Below, one piece after another: positions 1 to 6,205 of a DNA stretch of 10,746 bases. Source of the DNA: Flavobacteriaceae bacterium (GTDB lineage: Bacteria > Bacteroidota > Bacteroidia > Flavobacteriales > Flavobacteriaceae); NCBI GenBank assembly GCA_026992695.1, contig JALWYP010000490.1, forward strand, positions 1 to 10,746. Direction: 5' to 3'. Made by a program: the position numbers and the translations under genes. Under the pieces are notes generated by a model. That model ran no database searches. It was not told the origin of the DNA and saw nothing but the letters and a program-made list of their open reading frames with translations. The first letter of the stretch is position 1; every line of letters starts with the position of its first letter.

Positions 1-12
1 GTTACAAACAAT

Positions 13-20
13 TATTTTTG
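13..20 (+). promoter_or_regulatory. Bacteroidota -7 promoter box for purD
   Basis: The octamer TATTTTTG fits the Bacteroidota -7 consensus TAnnTTTG exactly and ends 21 bp before the purD ATG. Transcription would begin near position 27 and give a very short leader. The matching -33 TTG element would lie before the first base of the window, so only half of the promoter can be verified. Confidence 0.55.
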
Positions 21-41
21 ACTTCTAAAATTTTTATTATA

Positions 42-1313
42 ATGAATATTTTAATTCTCGGTTCCGGTGGAAGAGAGCATACGTTTGTTTATAAAATTAA
101 ACAAAGCCCTAAATGCAATAAACTTTTTGTTGCCCCCGGAAATGCCGGAACGGAACAAATAGCCACAAACATCCCAATTTCAGTAATCGATTTTGAAGCG
201 ATTAAACAATGTGTTTTAGATAATGATATAAATCTGGTTGTTGTGGGTCCCGAAGACCCCTTGGTACAAGGAATTGTAGATTATTTTTCTGAAACCAAAG
301 TATTAAAAAATGTGATGATAATAGGTCCTTCAAAAGCCGGCGCTTTACTCGAAGGCAGTAAACAACGCGCTAAAGAGTTTATGAAAGCACATAACATTCC
401 AACGGCTGGATACCAAAGTTTTACAAAAGAAACCCTTGAAGAGGGAAAACAATTTTTAGAAACGCTAAAACCGCCTTATGTTTTAAAAGCAGACGGATTA
501 GCTGCAGGAAAAGGCGTACTTATTATACAAAACATAGAGGAAGCAAAGCAAGAACTTGAAAAAATGCTTTGCGAAGCTAAATTTGGTGAAGCGAGTAGCA
601 CAGTTGTGATTGAAGAATTTTTAGACGGAATTGAGCTTAGTGTTTTTGTACTTACAGACGGCAAAAACTACAAAATTTTACCTACCGCAAAAGATTACAA
701 ACGAATAGGCGAAGGCGATACCGGATTAAACACCGGCGGAATGGGAGCCGTTTCTCCCGTACCCTTTGCAGACAACTCGTTTATGAAAAAAATAGAAGAC
801 CAAATTGTAAAACCAACTGTAGAAGGACTTCATAAAGAAAATATTGACTACAAAGGATTTGTTTTTATAGGCTTAATAAAAGTAGGGAACAATCCTTTTG
901 TGATAGAATACAATGTACGAATGGGCGACCCCGAAACCGAAGTAGTGTTGCCTCGTATAAAAACAGACTTGGTTGAATTATTAGAAGCTACCTTTCATCA
1001 AAACTTAGAAACGGTAAATCTTGAAGTAGATACCAGAGCCGCCGCAACAGTGATGATGGTTTCCGGAGGCTATCCCGAAGCTTATGAAAAAGGAAAAGAA
1101 ATCACGGGGATTGAAAAAGTAGAAGATGCTGTGGTTTTTCATGCCGGAACAACTACAAAAAACAACAAAATTATTACTAACGGCGGAAGAGTACTTGCTA
1201 TTACTTCCTTAGACAAGGATTTTAAGAGCGCACTAAAAAAATCGTACAAAAACATAGAAAAACTACATTTTAATACGATGTATTATAGAACCGATATTGG
1301 TTTTGATTTGTGA
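42..1313 (+). CDS. purD: Phosphoribosylamine--glycine ligase (GAR synthetase)
   Basis: This cytoplasmic ATP-grasp enzyme joins glycine to 5-phosphoribosylamine using ATP, the second step of de novo purine synthesis. The 423-residue product has the full family layout: GSGGREH at residues 7-13, then PGNAGT and VGPEDPL in the N-terminal domain. The ATP-grasp lid contains KADGLAAGKGV, residues 223-236 read GEGDTGLNTGGMGA, and the metal/ATP site ENx-type segment EYNVRMGDPE lies at 289-298. The C-terminal domain has SGGYPEAYEKG. Length is normal for the family (about 420-430). The ATG at 42 is chosen because GSGGREH then sits at its usual place; an in-frame TTG at 18 lies inside the promoter box. 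The gene stands alone here, convergent with the DUF6341 gene and not in a purine operon within the window. Confidence 0.97.
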   Translation: MNILILGSGGREHTFVYKIKQSPKCNKLFVAPGNAGTEQIATNIPISVIDFEAIKQCVLDNDINLVVVGPEDPLVQGIVDYFSETKVLKNVMIIGPSKAGALLEGSKQRAKEFMKAHNIPTAGYQSFTKETLEEGKQFLETLKPPYVLKADGLAAGKGVLIIQNIEEAKQELEKMLCEAKFGEASSTVVIEEFLDGIELSVFVLTDGKNYKILPTAKDYKRIGEGDTGLNTGGMGAVSPVPFADNSFMKKIEDQIVKPTVEGLHKENIDYKGFVFIGLIKVGNNPFVIEYNVRMGDPETEVVLPRIKTDLVELLEATFHQNLETVNLEVDTRAAATVMMVSGGYPEAYEKGKEITGIEKVEDAVVFHAGTTTKNNKIITNGGRVLAITSLDKDFKSALKKSYKNIEKLHFNTMYYRTDIGFDL

Positions 1314-1316
1314 GCG

Positions 1317-1333
1317 GTTAGGTAAAACCTAAC
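1317..1333. terminator. Hairpin between convergent purD and DUF6341 genes
   Basis: A perfect 7-bp inverted repeat, GTTAGGT-AAA-ACCTAAC, fills most of the 26-bp space between the two convergent stop codons. Its position suggests a shared bidirectional terminator. Neither side has a T-run, so it is not a classic intrinsic terminator, and efficiency cannot be judged from sequence. Confidence 0.5.
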
Positions 1334-1339
1334 AAACGA

Positions 1340-1573
1340 CTATAAAAATGTTTGCGAAAGCAGGTTTTCGTCTTCCGGCTCGGTAACAGCAAACTTTTTA
1401 AGTTGCCCTAACCAGTAAAACAATAACACAAAAAATACCGCAAGGAAAATCCAAGACACGACGTTGCTTAGTGTCCAATTTACAGGGTCCAATTTGCGCA
1501 ACGCATCGTAAGGACCAAAAGCAAAATCTACAAAAAATGATTCAATTCCTTCATAAAAACCTTTCCAAGACAT
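1340..1573 (-). CDS. DUF6341-type small membrane protein
   Basis: A 77-residue protein of unknown function. It resembles, from memory, the flavobacterial DUF6341 family: an N-terminal amphipathic part (MSWKGFYEGIESFFVDFAFG), the conserved-looking segment PYDALRKLDPVNW, one hydrophobic membrane span at about residues 37-56 (NVVSWIFLAVFFVLLFYWLG), and a short charged tail with acidic residues. No signal peptide or catalytic motif is visible. It starts at an ATG 46 bp from the divergent DUF6427 gene, which also encodes an unknown membrane protein. That arrangement suggests a related envelope role, but this is inference. It has its own promoter at 1599-1629. Confidence 0.8.
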   Translation of the reverse strand: MSWKGFYEGIESFFVDFAFGPYDALRKLDPVNWTLSNVVSWIFLAVFFVLLFYWLGQLKKFAVTEPEDENLLSQTFL

Positions 1574-1598
1574 ATCTTTATCTTTTTAATTTAGACAA

Positions 1599-1629
1599 CA
1601 AAAATATAAATTAACTTGTATGCTTGCAA
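1599..1629 (-). promoter_or_regulatory. Promoter for the DUF6341 gene
   Basis: Read on the minus strand, TTG (1629-1627) is followed by a 20-bp spacer and TATTTTTG (1606-1599), a full match to the Bacteroidota -33/-7 pattern. Transcription would begin near 1592, about 19 nt before the ATG. The -33 element lies inside the first codons of the divergent DUF6427 gene, so the two genes compete for the same short DNA. Confidence 0.6.
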
Positions 1630-2540
1630 GGTTTTTTAATAAATCTAAACCCATAAACTATTTTTTACTTTCTATAATGCTGATTATAGGAGTGTTAGTT
1701 GTTGGTTATAAGCAAAGTATGGGTTTTAATGGTGTTGAATTATTAAAACTAGTGGGTATCGGTTTTTTTCTTGTGTTTTTAATGCTCTTGTTAGGTTTTA
1801 TTGTTAGAAAAAATAGTCTTACCCAAGCCAACACCTTTTCAATTTTTTTCTTTTCATGGTTTTTGTTGGGGTTATTTAAAAACACGAATATCCTTTACCT
1901 CTTGTTTTCATTGTTCTTTCTGCTTCTTGCCTATAGGCGTATATTTAACCTGCAAAACCATAAAAATACAACTAAAAAAATCTTAGATGCTTCGGTGTGG
2001 ATTTCAATTGCCACATTGTTTTATTTTTGGAATATCTTATTTTTCATTCCCTTATATATTGCTCTTTTACAGCTTCCGGAAAGCAAAGTGCGTTATTTTG
2101 CTATTCCTGTTTTCGGTGTGCTTGCAATTGGGAGCATAACTACGGCATATTATGTTGTTTTTCATGATAATCTGTATTGGTTTTTAGAAAGAATACCGCA
2201 TTTTTCTCTTGATTTTTCGGCTTATGGCTCGCTTAAAGTACTTGTGTCTGTTACCTTTCTAATTGGGTTGATATTATGGAGTGTAAGCAGTGAGCTACTC
2301 GCCTTTAAAACCCTTTCATTAAAACAAAAGCCCAACCGAAGAATGGTTTTTATAATTTTAGCAACAAGTTTTGCGGTTGCACTTTTATTTCCGCAGAAAA
2401 CAGGTCAAGAACTTATTCTTGTGCTTCCTCCGGCATCTATTATTATTGCCAATTATGTAGAGAAACACAACGAAATTTGGTTTAACGAAATGGTAATGTG
2501 GTTTACGTTTTTAGTTACAGCCTCTTTCTTTTTTATATGA
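1620..2540 (+). CDS. DUF6427-type polytopic membrane protein
   Basis: A 306-residue very hydrophobic protein with roughly eight or nine predicted membrane spans, including about residues 14-31, 38-62, 68-105, 125-150 and 158-178 and a last span at the extreme C-terminus. The N-terminus (MLARFFNKSKPINYFLLS) and overall size match the flavobacterial DUF6427 family as I remember it; the function is unknown. The ATG at 1620 is directly placed, with no Shine-Dalgarno and no perfect plus-strand TAnnTTTG box in the 46-bp gap. Its stop overlaps the next gene in ATGA (2537-2540), implying translational coupling. In other flavobacteria I recall this gene beside the uracil phosphoribosyltransferase gene upp; upp is not present here. 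Confidence 0.75.
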   Translation: MLARFFNKSKPINYFLLSIMLIIGVLVVGYKQSMGFNGVELLKLVGIGFFLVFLMLLLGFIVRKNSLTQANTFSIFFFSWFLLGLFKNTNILYLLFSLFFLLLAYRRIFNLQNHKNTTKKILDASVWISIATLFYFWNILFFIPLYIALLQLPESKVRYFAIPVFGVLAIGSITTAYYVVFHDNLYWFLERIPHFSLDFSAYGSLKVLVSVTFLIGLILWSVSSELLAFKTLSLKQKPNRRMVFIILATSFAVALLFPQKTGQELILVLPPASIIIANYVEKHNEIWFNEMVMWFTFLVTASFFFI

Positions 2541-3184
2541 TTTATTCGCTTGCTCAAATAGAAACTCAATTAAAAAAACGGCTCCCGTATCCGTACAAAT
2601 GGTATCGTAAACAGAATGATGTTTGGGACGGTTACACCCAATTTATTTATCAAACAGAAGACTGGGATTTGCTCGTTGACAAAATTGCCCAAACCGTAAA
2701 AGATAAACAGCTAGATAAGAGAGAACTATTTTATTATGCCGTTAATCGCTGGTATAATTTCTGGAGCGCACAAGCGATAGAATCTATTTTCACCAATTTT
2801 AAACAAGTTAAGCCGGCACCTAATAAAAAGGACAAAGAAAAAGATTTTTTATTACAAGGAATACCCTTTGACCACAAAACAACGGTGTTTCCAAGAGGAT
2901 TTAAAAAATCGTTTGCGTATGCAAGACAACACAAAAACGAATTAATAAAATGGCTGTACAAAAACCAAAGCACGCAACAACGCTACCATACCAAAAACAG
3001 ATTGTTTATTGTGGTTTATAACAAAAACGGAGACCATTGGAAGCTAAAATGCGAATTAACGTTGCTAAAAGAAGCCATTCAAAAATATGTTTCAACTTTT
3101 AACCCCAATCAATTGCAAAAGTTTAATTTTACCCCTCTAACCAAAACGTATAGCGATATTATTTGGGTGGAAAAAGAAAACTAA
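2537..3184 (+). CDS. Putative PD-(D/E)XK nuclease-like protein, possible restriction endonuclease
   Basis: A 215-residue soluble protein that I do not recognise by name. Visible features suggest a PD-(D/E)XK nuclease core: E82 in a helix-like segment (WSAQAIESIF), then DFLLQGIPFDHKTTVFP with D103, D112 and K114 at D-x-K spacing. A hydrophobic strand (RLFIVVY, 155-161) follows, and a basic helix before it contains KWLYKNQSTQQRYH. A lysine-rich stretch (NKKDKEKD, 96-103) could contact DNA. The start is set at ATG 2537, which overlaps the DUF6427 stop as ATGA; an upstream in-frame start at 2498 would lie inside DUF6427 and add a hydrophobic stub. It precedes a DNA adenine methyltransferase gene by 211 bp, so a restriction role is plausible but inferred. 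It could instead be a flavobacterial protein of unrelated function. Confidence 0.55.
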   Translation: MIYSLAQIETQLKKRLPYPYKWYRKQNDVWDGYTQFIYQTEDWDLLVDKIAQTVKDKQLDKRELFYYAVNRWYNFWSAQAIESIFTNFKQVKPAPNKKDKEKDFLLQGIPFDHKTTVFPRGFKKSFAYARQHKNELIKWLYKNQSTQQRYHTKNRLFIVVYNKNGDHWKLKCELTLLKEAIQKYVSTFNPNQLQKFNFTPLTKTYSDIIWVEKEN

Positions 3185-3231
3185 ATTGAAATCCTAAAAA
3201 TAAGCTTCAATAACTTAACGGTTTTTTATTT

Positions 3232-3293
3232 AACCATTAAGAAATTAAGGAAAGTTAAGAAAACATAAACCTTAAGAAACTGTCTTAATGGTT
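3232..3293. repeat. TTAAGA-type repeat cluster flanked by an 11-bp inverted repeat
   Basis: The segment is bounded by AACCATTAAGA (3232-3242) and its exact reverse complement TCTTAATGGTT (3283-3293). Inside are four same-direction TTAAG units starting at 3237, 3245, 3255 and 3272, most followed by purine-A runs. The block ends 11 bp before the -33 element of the methyltransferase promoter, where an activator or repressor would bind. It could equally form a long AT-rich hairpin downstream of the 2537-3184 gene. No known regulator motif is recognised. Confidence 0.5.
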
Positions 3294-3304
3294 TCCGGAT
3301 ATAG

Positions 3305-3335
3305 TTTGACCACAAACCAATTATCCCTAACTTTG
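3305..3335 (+). promoter_or_regulatory. Promoter for the methyltransferase-DUF4254-glycosyltransferase genes
   Basis: TTTG (3305-3308), a 19-bp spacer and TAACTTTG (3328-3335) match the Bacteroidota promoter consensus fully. Transcription would start around 3340, leaving a leader of about 55 nt that is A/C-rich and lacks a Shine-Dalgarno sequence. This is the clearest promoter in the window. Because the methyltransferase gene overlaps DUF4254, it probably also supplies transcription for the two genes that follow. Confidence 0.75.
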
Positions 3336-3395
3336 CAACAACAAAAACATAAAAACAAGCTAAAATCAATCTACCACCTCACACCTCATCAATAA

Positions 3396-4400
3396 ATGAA
3401 CTACATCGGCTCTAAAAATAAATTATCTTCTTTTATTTCTAAAGCAGTTACCGAAATAGCCGGAAACGATTTATCGCATGTTATTTTTTGCGACCTTTTT
3501 GCCGGAACCGGAATTGTAGGAAGAGCCTTTAAACCCCTCGTTAAACAAGTTATTAGCAACGATGTTGAGTATTACAGCTATGTGCTAAATCGAAATTACA
3601 TAGAAAATAACAAAATTTTTGAAACAGAAACGTTTATAGAAAAACTAAACGCTCTAAAACCCGTAAAAGGATTTATTTTTGAAGAATATTCCGAAAACGG
3701 AAAAGCCCAACGGAATTATTTTTCTGCTGAAAACGGACAACGAATAGATGCCGTACGAACACAAATTGAAACCTGGAAAAAAACCGAAAAGATTAATCAA
3801 GACCAATATTTTTTCCTATTGGCAAGCCTGCTGGAAAGTGCCGATAAAGTAGCCAATACGGCTTCGGTTTATGGTGCATTTTTAAAACACATAAAAGTTT
3901 CTGCTCAAAAAAAACTCATCGTAAAACCGGCAATTTTCATCCCAACAAAAAATAAACATTTGGTTTTTCAACAAGATGCAAATGCCTTAATAAAAACCAT
4001 AAAAGGGGATGTTTTATATCTAGATCCACCGTATAACGCCCGCCAATATGGAGCCAATTACCACCTGCTAAATACTATTGCAAAATATAATATCTTTGTC
4101 CCCAAAGGAAAAACCGGATTGCCCGATTATTACAAAAGCAATTATTGTAAAAAAGGCGAAGTAGAAAAAAGTTTTTATAATTTAATAGAAAGTGCACAAT
4201 TCAAATACATTTTTTTAAGTTATAATAACGAAGGATTAATGACCAAAGAAACCGTAAAAAAAATAATGAACACCTTTGGAAATTACCAATTAAAAACCAT
4301 AAAATACCAACGTTTTAAAGCAGACAAAACCCAAAGCCGAAACCATAAAGCCACACACACAACCGAATATTTACATATTTTAGAAAAACAGAAAAAATGA
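3396..4400 (+). CDS. D12-class DNA N6-adenine methyltransferase
   Basis: It transfers a methyl group from S-adenosylmethionine to adenine in a specific DNA site. The 334-residue product has the D12 (Dam-like, alpha-class) order: N-terminal NYIGSKNKL, SAM-binding motif I DLFAGTG at residues 33-39, an acidic residue after SND (54-56), a middle variable target-recognition part, and catalytic motif IV DPPY at 210-213 followed by NARQYGANYHLL. A later strand, YIFLSYNN, fits motif VI-type sequence. Both key motifs are intact, so the enzyme should be active; the target site cannot be read from sequence. Length is typical. It has its own promoter, and its stop overlaps the DUF4254 start in ATGA (4397-4400). 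The neighbouring 215-residue nuclease-like gene is the only candidate restriction partner; otherwise it is an orphan methyltransferase. Confidence 0.93.
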   Translation: MNYIGSKNKLSSFISKAVTEIAGNDLSHVIFCDLFAGTGIVGRAFKPLVKQVISNDVEYYSYVLNRNYIENNKIFETETFIEKLNALKPVKGFIFEEYSENGKAQRNYFSAENGQRIDAVRTQIETWKKTEKINQDQYFFLLASLLESADKVANTASVYGAFLKHIKVSAQKKLIVKPAIFIPTKNKHLVFQQDANALIKTIKGDVLYLDPPYNARQYGANYHLLNTIAKYNIFVPKGKTGLPDYYKSNYCKKGEVEKSFYNLIESAQFKYIFLSYNNEGLMTKETVKKIMNTFGNYQLKTIKYQRFKADKTQSRNHKATHTTEYLHILEKQKK

Positions 4401-5008
4401 AAAATTTTTCAGAAAACGCCAATATAATTTTTGACCAAGTGATTAACGAGTATCATAAAATAGACAGCGTTAATCAACCTTTTACCAATCCGTATAACAA
4501 GAATACCGAGTTGCTCAACCATTTACTTTACCGAAAATGTTGGATAGACACTGTACAATGGCATTACGAAGACATTATTAGAGACCCGAATATCAATCCG
4601 GTGGAAGCGCTTACCTTAAAACGAAAAATAGATGCTTCTAACCAAGACCGAACCGATATGGTAGAATACATAGACAGTTATTTTCTTGAAAAATTTAAGG
4701 ATGTAACACCCCATCCCGATGCTACCATTAATACCGAAAGCCCGGCTTGGGGTGTGGACAGACTCTCGATTTTGGCACTTAAAATTTATCATATGAATGA
4801 AGAAGCCACACGAGAAAATGCTTCTCAAAAACACCGAGACACCTGCAAAACAAAACTACAAGTACTTTTGGAACAACGGGTAGATTTAAGCACGGCAATC
4901 AACCAATTATTAGACGATATTGCTCACGGAAGAAAATATATGAAAGTCTATAAACAAATGAAAATGTATAACGACGACGAGCTAAATCCCGTACTTAGAA
5001 AAAGCTAA
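4397..5008 (+). CDS. DUF4254 domain-containing protein
   Basis: A 203-residue, soluble, probably all-helical protein that covers one DUF4254 domain. The recognisable block is WIDTVQWHYEDIIRDP, followed by ALTLKRKIDASNQDRTDMVE, with paired W, H, D and R residues conserved as I remember the family. There is no signal peptide, membrane span or known catalytic motif; the biochemical function is not known. The ATG overlaps the methyltransferase stop by 4 bp, implying coupled translation. A family 9 glycosyltransferase gene begins 48 bp after the stop. Family members commonly sit next to such glycosyltransferases in Bacteroidota (from memory), so a role in surface glycan or lipopolysaccharide production is a reasonable guess. 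Confidence 0.85.
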   Translation: MKNFSENANIIFDQVINEYHKIDSVNQPFTNPYNKNTELLNHLLYRKCWIDTVQWHYEDIIRDPNINPVEALTLKRKIDASNQDRTDMVEYIDSYFLEKFKDVTPHPDATINTESPAWGVDRLSILALKIYHMNEEATRENASQKHRDTCKTKLQVLLEQRVDLSTAINQLLDDIAHGRKYMKVYKQMKMYNDDELNPVLRKS

Positions 5009-5056
5009 AAACAAGTACTTCGAGGCACAAAACCTTGATGGTCTAAAAAATTATTT

Positions 5057-6088
5057 TTGAACAAACCCAACCACATATTGGTAATTCGTCTTTCCGCTTT
5101 AGGCGATGTGGCAATGACCGTTCCTGTATTATTGGCTTTTACAAAAACTTATCCCGATGTACAATTAACCGTTCTTTCAAAACCTTTTTTTAAACCGCTT
5201 TTTGATGATTTGTCGAATGTAGGTTTTCTTCCGGCAGACGTAAAAGGAAAGCACAAAGGCTTTTGGGGTTTATTAAAACTTGCCAAAGAAGCTAAAAACC
5301 AGCATATTACTCACGTAGCCGATTTACACAATGTTATTCGGTCTAAAATCATTGACGCCTCGCTTCTTTTTCAAGGCATAACCCTATTAGGAATAAACAA
5401 AGGTAGAAAAGAAAAAAAAGCAGTAACCCGTTTACAAAACAAACAGTTAAAACCCTTAAAAAGCACACACCAACGCTATATAGATGTTTTTAAAAAATTG
5501 GGTTATCCTTTTGAGTTCACGCCTCAAGATGTTTTAAGCAGAAAACCGCTTCCTTTAAAATTAACACATGCATTTGAGCCTCAAAAAAAATTGATAGGCA
5601 TCGCGCCTTTTGCCGCACACAAAAGCAAAATGTATCCGTTGCATCTTATGAAAGAAGTTGTAAAAAAATTAGCCGGAACACAACACTATCATTTGTTGCT
5701 TTTTGGAGGCGGAGAGAACGAAATAAAAATACTTTCACAATGGGAAAATGAATTTAAAGAAGTACGTAACATTGCCGGCAAATTAACTTTTAAAGAAGAA
5801 TTAGATTTAATTTCAAATTTAGACCTAATGCTCTCGATGGATAGCGGTAACGGGCATTTGGCAGCTATGTACGGAGTGCCGGTTATAACACTTTGGGGGG
5901 TTACGCATCCCTATTTAGGGTTTACACCGTTTAACCAACCCAAAGAAAACCAGCTTCTTCCCGACTTAAAAAAATATCCGTTACTACCTACTTCGGTTTA
6001 TGGAAATAAATTTCCCGAAGGGTATGAAAATGTAATGGAAACCATATCGCCAACAACGGTGGTTGAAAGGGTGTTCCTTATTGTATAG
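5057..6088 (+). CDS. Glycosyltransferase family 9 protein (heptosyltransferase-like)
   Basis: It probably transfers a sugar from a nucleotide-sugar donor onto a lipopolysaccharide or other surface glycan acceptor on the cytoplasmic face of the inner membrane. The 343-residue protein has the GT9/GT-B layout: N-terminal Rossmann strand HILVIRLSALGDVAMTVPVL with R11 to D17, a basic region near 100-150, and the donor-binding domain with IGIAPFAAHKSKMYPL and DSGNGHLAAMYGVPVITLWG from residue 262. Length is normal. No ATG can serve as the start, because the first one (residue 20) falls after the essential RLSALGD motif and an in-frame stop occurs at 5036-5038. TTG at 5057 is the only sensible initiator. 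Substrate specificity is unknown; true heptose use is not certain in this phylum. The stop codon lies inside a palindrome (see 6083-6111). Confidence 0.9.
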   Translation: MNKPNHILVIRLSALGDVAMTVPVLLAFTKTYPDVQLTVLSKPFFKPLFDDLSNVGFLPADVKGKHKGFWGLLKLAKEAKNQHITHVADLHNVIRSKIIDASLLFQGITLLGINKGRKEKKAVTRLQNKQLKPLKSTHQRYIDVFKKLGYPFEFTPQDVLSRKPLPLKLTHAFEPQKKLIGIAPFAAHKSKMYPLHLMKEVVKKLAGTQHYHLLLFGGGENEIKILSQWENEFKEVRNIAGKLTFKEELDLISNLDLMLSMDSGNGHLAAMYGVPVITLWGVTHPYLGFTPFNQPKENQLLPDLKKYPLLPTSVYGNKFPEGYENVMETISPTTVVERVFLIV

Positions 6089-6111
6089 ACGTTTTGCCAA
6101 AATGTCTCTAC
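6083..6111. repeat. Imperfect palindrome containing the glycosyltransferase stop codon
   Basis: Arms 6083-6096 (GTATAGACGTTTTG) and 6098-6111 (CAAAATGTCTCTAC) are reverse complements except at two positions, one of which is a G-T wobble in RNA. The element resembles the GTAGAGACG-type palindromes I recall as dispersed repeats in Bacteroidota and cyanobacteria, in slightly decayed form. It could act as a bidirectional terminator hairpin, but no T-run follows on either strand. The TAG stop (6086-6088) occurs at one of the mismatched positions. Confidence 0.6.
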
Positions 6112-6163
6112 ACATCATCATAATCCAGTACTAACTTTGAAGTTGTAGGATGTGCTTGGCAGG
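6109..6163 (-). repeat. Duplicate of the last 55 bp region of the reductase gene
   Basis: These 55 bp match 6204-6258, the 3' end of the neighbouring reductase gene, at all but two positions (6129 and 6147 by alignment). Read on the minus strand the copy still encodes CQAHPTTSKLVLDYDDV followed by TAG, against CQAHPTTSKLVVDYDDV and TAA in the real gene. One difference is silent and one is a conservative V-to-L change. Nothing further upstream of the reductase is present in the copy, so it is a gene-end remnant and not a gene. The two copies are in the same orientation with a 95-bp period. Confidence 0.85.
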
Positions 6164-6179
6164 CTTGCCCGACAAGGAT

Positions 6180-6205
6180 TAAGAAAACGATTAACATTTT
6201 TCTTA
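6180..6205 (-). terminator. Terminator-like hairpin at the reductase stop codon
   Basis: TAAGAAAA (6180-6187) and TTTTCTTA (6198-6205) form an 8-bp AT-rich stem with a 10-base loop. The stem includes the minus-strand TAA stop of the reductase gene. It is in the right place to end that transcript but is weak in GC and lacks a following T-run, so the call is tentative. Confidence 0.35.

Noticed and set aside
18..41. Upstream TTG start extending purD by eight residues
   Set aside because: It overlaps the -7 promoter box, and the ATG at 42 puts the GSGGREH motif at the usual position.
2498..2536. Longer start for the nuclease-like gene
   Set aside because: The extension lies inside the DUF6427 gene and adds only a frame-shifted hydrophobic stub; the ATGA overlap start at 2537 is far more typical.
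5013..5020. AAGTACTT palindrome between DUF4254 and the glycosyltransferase
   Set aside because: An isolated 8-bp palindrome in AT-rich DNA is expected by chance.
5052..5059. TATTTTTG resembling a -7 promoter box at the glycosyltransferase start
   Set aside because: It contains the TTG start codon itself, so a transcript from it would lack the start; the nearest upstream TTG has only a 14-bp spacer.
6164..6176. CTTG-CCCGA-CAAG mini-hairpin as a terminator
   Set aside because: Only a 4-bp stem with no T-run; too weak to call.
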